DNA of 64,000 nt, taken from assembly GCA_965371445.1 (NCBI GenBank), contig CBDUYN010000006.1:62001-126000 (forward strand). Direction: 5' to 3'. This DNA comes from DASWIG01 sp965371445 (lineage in GTDB: Bacteria; Acidobacteriota; Thermoanaerobaculia; Multivoradales; J023). The notes below the pieces were generated by a model. That model had not been told where the DNA came from, searched no databases, and saw only the letters and a program-made list of their open reading frames with translations. Shown here piece by piece: positions 58,290 to 64,000 of this stretch (positions are counted from its first letter, which is position 1; each line of letters opens with the position of its first letter). The position numbers and the translations under genes were made by a program.

Positions 58290-59660
58290 ATGAGAGCTCT
58301 GTCCCGCAGATTCCGCTCCCCGCTGCTTCTTCTGGCCGCGGCGCTTGCCGCCTGCGCTCCGGCGCCGTCTCAGGAGCTCGGGCCGCCGCCCAACGTCCTG
58401 CTGCTCGTCGTCGACTGCCTGCGCGCCGACCACCTGAGCGCCAACGGTTACGAGCGGCAGACGACGCCGATGATCGACTCGCTCGTCGCCGAAAGCGTCC
58501 AGTTCCGCCAGGCGATCTCCCAGGCCAGCTGGACCCGTCCGTCGCTGCCGACGATGCTGACCGGCCTCTATCCGTCCGAGCACGGGCTCCACACCTTCGG
58601 CGAGACCGCCGCGGGGGCCGCGACGAGCCCCCGCCTCGACGACTCGGTCACCACCGTGGCCGAGGCCTTGAAGGAAGCCGGCTACGCCACCGCCCTGATC
58701 GGCGAGCAGTTCCAGCTCTCGCCCCGCTTCGGCCTCGACCAGGGCTTCGACTTCTACAAGCACCGCGCCTCCGACGCCTCGAACATTCACCGCAACTTTT
58801 TTCGCTGGCTCCGTGGGATCGGCGACGGACAACCCTTCTTCGCCTACCTCCACTACCTCGAGATCCACTGGCCCTACTGTCCGCCCAAGGAGGTCCGCGG
58901 CAAGTTCGGGTCCGAGAAGAGCTCCTTTCGCTTCTGCCACCAGTGGCGCAAGCTCCGCGACGACATCCTCTCGGGAGCCGTCGTCCTGAGCGACGCCGAC
59001 CGCGAGGCCATGGAAGCGCGCTACGACGAAGAGCTCCTCGCCCTCGACCGCCAGCTCGGCCACCTCTTCGCCAGGCTCAAGAAAGACGGCCTCTGGAAAG
59101 ACACCCTGATCGTCCTGACCGCGGACCACGGCGAGGAGTTCTACGAGCACGGCTCGATAGGCCACGGCCAGTCGCTGTTCCAGGAGCTGATCTCGGTGCC
59201 GCTCCTCGTCAAGCCGCCGGCCGTGTGGCCAGTGGTGGTGGGCGGCTCGGTCGACGCCATGGTCGAGGTCCGCAACGTCGCGCCGACGATTCTCGAAGCG
59301 GCGGGGCTTGCGATGCCCGACGGCGTCGACGCGGCGAGCCTCGTCCCCATGATGCGAGCCGGCGCCACCGTCGAGCCTCCCTACGCGGTCTCGGAGTCGG
59401 ACGACGAGGTCGTCGTCCGCAGGGGGGACCTCAAGCTGATCGCGCGGCGCGACGGCACGTCCTTTGCGCTCTACGACCTCGACGCCGACCCCCTGGAGAC
59501 GCGCGACGTGGCGGGCGAGCGCCGCGCCGAGCTGGCACGGTTGCGCTCCTATTACGAAGAGTGGCAAAAGGGGCTCAGTCCGGTCGCCGCGACCGAGGCT
59601 CAAGAGATCGACGTGGAGACCCTGGAGGGCCTGAAGGCCCTGGGCTACATCGATCCGTGA
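58290..59660 (+). CDS. Sulfatase-fold (alkaline phosphatase superfamily) lipoprotein
   Basis: A 456-aa lipoprotein (LLLAAALAACAPAPS) of the arylsulfatase fold: VLLLVVDCLRADHLS (first metal site), SWTRPSLPTMLTGLYPSEHG (nucleophile region) and LTADHGEEFYEHGSIGHG (second metal site). The formylglycine motif CxPSR is not present; Thr or Ser in SWTRPS would be the nucleophile, so it is likely a phosphodiesterase or phospho-transferase and not a classical sulfatase. The stop overlaps the ferredoxin GTG. Confidence 0.88.
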   Translation: MRALSRRFRSPLLLLAAALAACAPAPSQELGPPPNVLLLVVDCLRADHLSANGYERQTTPMIDSLVAESVQFRQAISQASWTRPSLPTMLTGLYPSEHGLHTFGETAAGAATSPRLDDSVTTVAEALKEAGYATALIGEQFQLSPRFGLDQGFDFYKHRASDASNIHRNFFRWLRGIGDGQPFFAYLHYLEIHWPYCPPKEVRGKFGSEKSSFRFCHQWRKLRDDILSGAVVLSDADREAMEARYDEELLALDRQLGHLFARLKKDGLWKDTLIVLTADHGEEFYEHGSIGHGQSLFQELISVPLLVKPPAVWPVVVGGSVDAMVEVRNVAPTILEAAGLAMPDGVDAASLVPMMRAGATVEPPYAVSESDDEVVVRRGDLKLIARRDGTSFALYDLDADPLETRDVAGERRAELARLRSYYEEWQKGLSPVAATEAQEIDVETLEGLKALGYIDP

Positions 59661-59914
59661 TCGAGGTCGTCTTCGCCCGTTCCGGGCTCACCGTCGAGTG
59701 GGACCCGAGCTTGAAGAGCCTACTCGAGCTCGCCGAGGCCCATGGCCTTGCACCCGCCCATCATTGCCGTGCCGGCGGGTGCAATACCTGCATGACGCGT
59801 CTCGTCGAAGGCGAGGTCGAGTACGAACGGGACTTCCTGATTCGCCCGGAGCGGGACAGGGTGCTCTTGTGTAGCGCGCGTCCGCGGTCGCCACGGGTCG
59901 TGGTGGACGCTTGA
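59657..59914 (+). CDS. Plant-type [2Fe-2S] ferredoxin
   Basis: An 85-aa ferredoxin. HHCRAGGCNTCMTRL supplies C-x4-C-x2-C and VLLCSARP the fourth Cys. The start is GTG 59657, overlapping the upstream TGA (GTGA). Such small ferredoxins give electrons to oxygenases or reductases. The link to a sulfatase-fold lipoprotein is odd, since one acts in the cytoplasm and the other outside. Confidence 0.85.
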   Translation: MIEVVFARSGLTVEWDPSLKSLLELAEAHGLAPAHHCRAGGCNTCMTRLVEGEVEYERDFLIRPERDRVLLCSARPRSPRVVVDA

Positions 59915-60067
59915 GATTTGCCTCTCGGGAGCGACACTGCCTATCATACGCCAGTAAGGCGACGGGGGCCAGTCCGGCATCCGAGCCGTTCTATACTGAG
60001 AACACTCCTTGTGCCAAACCTCGCGGTCCTCCGGCCGTAACAGGCGAGGGAGAGTCGGCCGTTCACC

Positions 60068-60313
60068 ATGCAGAAGACCTACTTCAATCCGACGCCGTGG
60101 CTGCTGGCCTTCGGACTGCTCGCCTTCGGCGTTGCCGGGCTGTCGATCTTCGACATGCTCCTGCCGCGACCCTACGACGGCGTGGTGCTCGACGCCGACT
60201 CGCCCAGCGGTTTGACGGTCCGCGAGGTCCTCAAGGGCTCGGGGGCCGAGCTCGCAGGCATCCGCGGCGGCGACCAGATCCGCGGCATTGGGCGCTCGGT
60301 GGTCAACGACGCT
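60068..60313 (+). pseudogene. PDZ-domain membrane protein, 3' end lost
   Basis: From ATG 60068 about 80 codons encode an N-terminal transmembrane segment (WLLAFGLLAFGVAGLSIFDM) and the first half of a PDZ domain (VREVLKGSGAELAGIRGGDQ). At about 60310 the sequence changes to the antisense of an MFS gene, and the frame goes on into meaningless residues. A promoter-like TATACT lies at 59992-59997. The start of a PDZ-containing sensor or phosphatase is likely. It is broken by a rearrangement. Confidence 0.7.
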
Positions 60314-60700
60314 CTAACGCTTGGAATCGCCGGCGAGGCTCCGCGGCACCGTCACGGCGAGGACGGCAAAGCCGATCAACGCGATCGCCAGCGAGACGTG
60401 CAGCATCGAGGAGAGAACCGGCCACGCGGCGGGCTCGCCCTGGCCGGCCACGAACGAGAGCCCTACGAGCACTCCCAAGAACGACAGCCTTCCGGCCAGG
60501 CTCTGGATCGACAGGTAGGTGGCGCGATGAATCCCGCGCACCCGCGGCGCCACGGCGGCGTTCAGGGGCGCCGTCATCAACGCCCGCGGGGCGCTGCTCA
60601 GAAGGACCAAAGCCACCACGACGGGATGTAGAAACCACCCCATGACGCCGATGATCGCGGTCTGCAACAAGGCGCTCACCAGGCACCTCGGCTGGCTGTA
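60314..60700 (-). pseudogene. MFS transporter, C-terminal fragment
   Basis: About 125 codons on the minus strand encode three hydrophobic helices with the loop ATYLSIQSLAGRLSFLGVLV and a natural-looking end (VPRSLAGDSKR). The first eight or so helices are absent; upstream the sequence meets the XisI gene. Like the facing PDZ fragment it was cut in a rearrangement. Confidence 0.7.
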
Positions 60701-60727
60701 GCGGCGTGGAGCCGGGCGCTGCCACAC

Positions 60728-61069
60728 TCAATCTGCGGCATATCCGGTATAGCGCCGGAGCTTGGGATCGTGAAAACCCAGGACGATGTCAGACTTCGGC
60801 ACTCCCACCCCCTCGAGCTCTCCGGCAATCCCGTCTTCCGTTCCGTCTCTCTGGATCCAGATCTTGCCGTCGATGATCTCGATGTGGATGAGGCAGCCGT
60901 GAATCCTCCTCTTGGGTTTCGTGCCCCAGCCCATGGACAGGATCAGGTATTGACTGTTTTCCTCGGCGCAGATCAACTTGTTGGTCGCATCGACGTTGTC
61001 ATACCTGGCCTCGGTATAGGGCCTCAGAACGCTGCGGACTGTCTCAGCATAGTCGCTCAAGGTAGCCAT
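60728..61069 (-). CDS. xisI: XisI family protein
   Basis: A 113-aa protein of the XisI family (fdxN element excision controlling factor). Family features are YAETVRSVLRPYTE at the start, LSMGWGTKPKRRIHGCLIHI, GKIWIQRDGTEDGIAGEL, VPKSDIVLGFHDP and the end YTGYA. In cyanobacteria XisI acts with XisH to let the XisF recombinase excise the fdxN element; in most genomes the pair exists without a known element and resembles a toxin-antitoxin or defence module. It overlaps xisH by 13 bases. Confidence 0.92.
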   Translation of the reverse strand: MATLSDYAETVRSVLRPYTEARYDNVDATNKLICAEENSQYLILSMGWGTKPKRRIHGCLIHIEIIDGKIWIQRDGTEDGIAGELEGVGVPKSDIVLGFHDPKLRRYTGYAAD

Positions 61070-61473
61070 TTCAAGATTTCCTCTTCTTCTTCGTCAAAGA
61101 CGATGAGCCGGATGATGCCGTTGTCGAGGAGGAGCTTGCCGACCGGTTCCTCGAAAACCTCGGTGAAGGCGAGCTCGCGAACTGCGAGAAAGAGCTCCCG
61201 ATCCGACGCGTTGGCATTGAGGATCTGGAGATAGAGCGTGTATTGCCCCAAGGCGTTCTCGAGATCGGCCATCTCGGACTTCCCGAGGAAGCTCTTGATC
61301 TCGACGGCGATTCGTTTTCCCTGCTTCTCCGCCGCGAGCAGTTGCTCCGCGCCGAGGTCGACGTAGAGATCCTTCTTGCCCCAGTGCAGTCTCAGCGGAT
61401 CGTCGGTGATCGTCCAGCCATCCTTGACCAGGGCGGACTTGACGGCATCGTGGAAAGTGTCCTTGGCAGGCAT
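61057..61473 (-). CDS. xisH: XisH family protein (PD-(D/E)xK fold)
   Basis: A 138-aa protein beginning at ATG 61473: AKDTFHDAVKSALVKDGWTI, KKDLYVDLGAE and IAVEIKSFLGKSEMADLENA. The D...ExK pattern (DLYVDLGAE, VEIKS) fits a restriction-endonuclease-like fold. The longer frame to 61872 is spurious. It lies upstream of xisI and overlaps it. No XisF-type recombinase is in the window. The flanking genes are truncated fragments. Confidence 0.9.
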   Translation of the reverse strand: MPAKDTFHDAVKSALVKDGWTITDDPLRLHWGKKDLYVDLGAEQLLAAEKQGKRIAVEIKSFLGKSEMADLENALGQYTLYLQILNANASDRELFLAVRELAFTEVFEEPVGKLLLDNGIIRLIVFDEEEEEILKWLP

Positions 61474-61549
61474 CTCGGCCACTCCGGGCGGCGGCCCGTG
61501 AACCGCGGGCCGCCATGGTGTGTCAGGAGTATAGCCGAAACTGCGCTCT

Positions 61550-61640
61550 GTGACGACCGCCGACGAGATAGTCGACCCCGATCTCCTCCAGAGCCCGGAT
61601 GACGCCCCGGCACGCCTCGAAGGCCTCGGCCTGGGCCACC
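61550..61640 (-). pseudogene. Possible nucleotidyltransferase N-terminal fragment
   Basis: On the minus strand, about 30 codons read EAFEACRGVIRALEEIGVDY then LVGG. This resembles the first helix and strand of minimal nucleotidyltransferases (ALEAxGVDYLVGG). It ends at the point where XisH upstream DNA begins. Too short for certainty. Confidence 0.4.
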
Positions 61641-61810
61641 ACACCGGCCCTTTGGGAGGAGCGAGGGGAATCCTAGCGCATGGCCGCGACGGGAGCCACC
61701 GAAGAACCGGCCGATTCAGGCCGGAGCCGGCCGTACTCCGGCCTGGCTCCTCGAGGAAGATCCCCGTGGATGAGTCGTACGTGCCGGCAGGAAAGAGAGG
61801 AGCTTCATGG

Positions 61811-63529
61811 TCAGGGCAAGAACGGAGAGGATCCTCGGAAAACGACCTCCCCACCCACGACCGTGAGCACAACGCGCGCCTCGCGGATCTCCTCCGGCGC
61901 CGTCACGGTCAGGTCGCGGTCGATCATCACGAGGTCGGCAAGCTTCCCGGGCTCGAGCGTCCCCTTGATCCCTTCTTCGAACGAGGCGTGGGCGGCGCTT
62001 CGGGTGTAGGCGACGAGCGCCTCCTCGACGGTGATCTTCTGCTCCGGCACCCAGCCGCCGGGGTTCTTCCCGTCGAGCGTCCGTCGCGTCACCGCCGCGT
62101 AGATGCCCTCGAGCGGCGTCGCCGGAGCGACGGTCCAGTCGCTGCCAAAAGCGACCGTGGCCTCCGCGTCGAGCAGCGAGCGAAACGCATAGGTCGTCTT
62201 GCTGCGCTCGGGGCCGATCACCGCTTCCGCCCAGCGTCCGTCGTCGATCGCGTGGTAGGGCTGCATGCTGGCGATGACGTCGAGGGAAGCGAAGCGCGGG
62301 ATGTCGGCCGGCGCGACGTGCTGGGCGTGCTCGATGCGGAAGCGCCGGTCGCGCTCCCCGTTCTCCCGCGCGACGCGCTCAAAAATCGACAGCTGGAGCT
62401 CGATCGCGCGGTCGCCGATCGCGTGCACCAGGACGTGGAGGCCCGCCTCGTCGGCACCCGAGACCCACGAGTAGAGGTCTTCGGGGGCGTTGACAAGCAG
62501 ACCCGTGTCCTCCGGCGAGTCGGTGAAGGGCTCGTGAAACGCGGCGGTGTGGGACCCGAGCGAGCCATCGACGAAGCCCTTGAGGGCACCGCTCCGGAGC
62601 CACTCGTCGCCGCGGCCCTGGGCGGCGGTCCTCTCGCGCAGGCGCTCCCAGAGCGAGAGCGGTACGGCGGCGTAGATGCGAGTACGCAGCCGCCCCTCCC
62701 GGTGCGCCCGTTCGTAGACTTCGAGGTCGTCCCAGGAGCCGAGAGCGTGGACCGACGTCACGCCCTGCGCGGACACGTAGCCCATGGCCGCCTCGAGGGC
62801 TCGGTCGCTCGCGGCGGCCGCCGGCGGCGGGATCGCCTCCGCGACGAGCGCCATGGCGTTGTCCTTCAAGATCCCGGTCGGCTCGCCGTCCTCCCCACGG
62901 ACGATGGTGCCTCCGTCGACGTCGGGAGTCGCTTTGGTGAATCCCGCAGCTTCGAGCGCCAGGCTGTTGGCGAGGCCCATGTGCCCGTCGAGGCGCAGGA
63001 TCCAGACCGGGTTGCGGGGTGTCACCGCGTCGATCCAGTCGCGCCGCGGCAGCTCTCCTCCCCAGAGCGTGTGATCCCAGGACCCTCCCAGGATCCAGAC
63101 CCCCGGTTCGAGGCCGGCGGCGTAGCCGCGGATCCGAGCGGTGAATTCCTCCGGCGTCGCGGCGTCGCGGAGCTCAACCGAGGCGAGTCCAAATCCGCCC
63201 TCGAGGAAGTGGACGTGGGTGTCGATGAAGCCGGGGCAGACCATGGCGCCCCCGGCGTCGATCACCTCCGTCGAGCCGGCGACGAGCTCCCGGATCTCGT
63301 CGTCGGTGCCCACCGCGGCGACGGCCTCGCCCCGGATCGCCACGGCTTCGGCCCACGGCATCTCCGGATTGGCGGTCCACACCCGGGCGTTGACGACGGC
63401 CAGCGTGACCTCTTCTCCCGATAATGGCGTGACACCCTCGTCCGGAGCCATGCAACCGCCCAGGATCGCCGCGCAGAGCGTCGCTTCGACGACCCATAGG
63501 CTCGTTTGTCTGTCCTGTGTCCTTTTCAT
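61811..63529 (-). CDS. YtcJ-like amidohydrolase lipoprotein
   Basis: A 572-aa metal-dependent hydrolase (amidohydrolase family 3). ATG 63529 gives a lipoprotein signal (LCAAILGGCMAPDEG). The metal motif is CPGFIDTHVHFLEGG; later come WILRLDGHMGLANSLALE, GFVDGSLGSHTAAFHEPF, LVHAIGDRAIELQ, RIEHAQHV and VAFGSDWTVAPATPLEGIY. The catalytic Asp/His set is intact. Acts at the envelope; the substrate is unknown, but relatives hydrolyse N-acyl or cyclic amide bonds. It is transcribed away from the cysteine attenuator. Confidence 0.92.
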   Translation of the reverse strand: MKRTQDRQTSLWVVEATLCAAILGGCMAPDEGVTPLSGEEVTLAVVNARVWTANPEMPWAEAVAIRGEAVAAVGTDDEIRELVAGSTEVIDAGGAMVCPGFIDTHVHFLEGGFGLASVELRDAATPEEFTARIRGYAAGLEPGVWILGGSWDHTLWGGELPRRDWIDAVTPRNPVWILRLDGHMGLANSLALEAAGFTKATPDVDGGTIVRGEDGEPTGILKDNAMALVAEAIPPPAAAASDRALEAAMGYVSAQGVTSVHALGSWDDLEVYERAHREGRLRTRIYAAVPLSLWERLRERTAAQGRGDEWLRSGALKGFVDGSLGSHTAAFHEPFTDSPEDTGLLVNAPEDLYSWVSGADEAGLHVLVHAIGDRAIELQLSIFERVARENGERDRRFRIEHAQHVAPADIPRFASLDVIASMQPYHAIDDGRWAEAVIGPERSKTTYAFRSLLDAEATVAFGSDWTVAPATPLEGIYAAVTRRTLDGKNPGGWVPEQKITVEEALVAYTRSAAHASFEEGIKGTLEPGKLADLVMIDRDLTVTAPEEIREARVVLTVVGGEVVFRGSSPFLP

Positions 63530-63635
63530 GAAGGGCACTCTACCAGAATCACGGCCTACAAGAAACCAATCCCCCCCTTGACACGTATTCACAAGTATGC
63601 TCCCATTCGTCCCGAATTCGAGCAGAAAGCCGATC

Positions 63636-63758
63636 ATGTCCGACCCGACCCCCATTTTCACTCCCCGCCACAGCACAAGCCGCGAGGTCTGCTGTTGTTG
63701 TCTCTGTATCCGGGAGACCGCGCGGGTGTGGAGTGTCCTGAGGTTCGATCCGACCTGA
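63636..63758 (+). CDS. Cysteine-run leader peptide
   Basis: A 40-aa peptide MSDPTPIFTPRHSTSREV then CCCCLCIRE, ending RFDPT. Five of six successive codons (63690-63707) are for Cys (one TGC, four TGT), far beyond chance. The TGT choice is striking in a genome where TGC is the usual Cys codon. The frame ends 21 bases before a Rho-independent terminator. Pausing at these codons when Cys-tRNA is scarce would steer the RNA between two structures (see the attenuator entry). The Shine-Dalgarno (AGAAAG) is weak. Confidence 0.72.
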   Translation: MSDPTPIFTPRHSTSREVCCCCLCIRETARVWSVLRFDPT

Positions 63759-63793
63759 TCTTCGAGACATCGACTCAGAAAACCCGCTGCGGT
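63717..63793 (+). promoter_or_regulatory. Antiterminator pairing of the cysteine attenuator
   Basis: ACCGCGCGGGT (63717-63727) is complementary to ACCCGCTGCGGT (63782-63793), the left arm and loop of the terminator, with one bulged base. The left strand begins 10 bases after the last Cys codon, so a ribosome stalled on the Cys run leaves it free to pair and prevents the terminator. This is the expected logic of amino-acid attenuation. Confidence 0.68.
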
Positions 63794-63813
63794 GCCGCCG
63801 GAGCGGGTTTTTT
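63779..63813 (+). terminator. Rho-independent terminator of the cysteine attenuator
   Basis: AAAACCCGCT (63779-63788), a 13-base loop, AGCGGGTTTT and a run of six T. The stem is perfect. It stands after the leader peptide and, with the antiterminator, should decide read-through to the next gene. Confidence 0.85.
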
Positions 63814-64000
63814 CATGCCCTCTCCGGCCCGACCGCACGAACGGAGGAAGCCGTGACGTGTATGTAACCGTTCTCTAGAAAGTCCACCGAAGGGCGAGTT
63901 TCGCCTGACGCCTTTAGCCTTCGGCGGCCTGCCCGGCGTTGCCGACCTGCGGCCTGGCGCTTTCCGAATCGGAACGATTCATGCCGAGTTTCCTCGCGGA
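63814..64000 (+). other. Start of the attenuated transcription unit; no complete gene visible
   Basis: After the terminator there is GGAGGAAGCC before a GTG that opens only four codons, and no long frame. An ATG at 63981 is open to the window edge (MPSFLA). GAATCGGAACGATTC (63966-63980) is a perfect short palindrome in front of it. The controlled gene lies beyond the window. Confidence 0.4.

Noticed and set aside
61550..63424. A 624-codon plus-strand open frame opposite the amidohydrolase
   Set aside because: The minus strand holds a complete amidohydrolase with intact metal motifs; the plus frame is a composition shadow.
63578..63606. TTGACA at 63578 as the promoter of the attenuator
   Set aside because: The -35 is perfect, but no acceptable -10 lies 16-18 bp on; TATGCT is only 12 bp away. 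The promoter remains unidentified.
63740..63756. GGTTCGATCC, which resembles a tRNA T-loop
   Set aside because: No acceptor, D or anticodon stems can be built around it; the stretch belongs to the leader peptide.
63506..63856. A 116-codon frame overlapping the attenuator
   Set aside because: It runs through the terminator, has no conserved pattern and is in a different frame from the cysteine leader, which better explains the region.

Overview
The window looks like a chromosomal segment of a high-GC Gram-negative bacterium, most likely an Acidobacteriota member. The reasons are an ADOP-type (Acidobacterial Duplicated Orphan Permease) FtsX/MacB-like permease next to a eukaryotic-like Ser/Thr kinase with TPRs, remnants of two more ADOP permease tails, a menaquinone gene set, lipoprotein amidohydrolases and cyclases, and giant DUF11-repeat surface proteins. 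The phylum is an inference; no rRNA or tRNA gene was seen.

Layout. 1-3735: a cytochrome c oxidase operon in the order subunit I (5' truncated), III, IV, two small membrane proteins, II; subunit I lacks the usual K-channel lysine. 3826-9751: two 605-bp near-identical direct repeats, each carrying a promoter/operator and a GbsR/MarR-like regulator, bracket an AT-richer island with a three-gene operon (HEPN/DUF4145-like protein, geranylgeranyl-reductase-like flavoprotein, CAP12-type TIR-like protein) plus gene scraps and a 77-bp tandem repeat. 9201-13197: regulator, polyprenyl diphosphate synthase, MenG and MenF, all overlapping or nearly so, form a menaquinone operon. 13200-15928: a coiled-coil protein and DNA polymerase II. 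16131-16430: a sigma-54 promoter that fires into a strongly folded RNA upstream of a DUF819 transporter. 17757-24098: DNA repair (Tag, MutT), flavin reductase, kinase-TPR and ADOP permease. 24015-26791: a RiPP-type cluster (YxxP precursor, HPr-kinase-like protein, PqqD, SPASM radical SAM). 26841-34802: a 2653-aa secreted DUF11-repeat protein ending in a gingipain-like protease.

34980-44484: rhodanese, cyclase lipoprotein, a 70-bp MITE-like element, TetR-type operators, then a MoxR/DUF4175/ABC operon in which MoxR and the ABC transporter both carry internal deletions, followed by TruD and a radical SAM protein. 44603-47175: a Septu-like ATPase/HNH pair in which the ATPase has an N-terminal nucleotide-cyclase-homology domain and the HNH gene has an in-frame TGA. 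47250-51215: an M16 peptidase pair, a phosphoesterase and DUF883-type envelope proteins. 51414-59914: BrkB, a 4-hydroxybenzoyl-CoA-reductase-like molybdenum hydroxylase (three subunits), SGNH hydrolase, sulfatase-like lipoprotein and ferredoxin. 60068-61640: truncated genes around an XisH/XisI pair. 61811-64000: an amidohydrolase, then on the opposite strand a cysteine-run leader peptide followed by an antiterminator/terminator, apparently a Cys-responsive attenuator for a gene beyond the window.

The strongest candidates for undescribed biology are the TIR/flavoprotein/HEPN-like operon between direct repeats, the cyclase-domain Septu variant, the sigma-54 structured RNA, the RiPP cluster and the cysteine attenuator.
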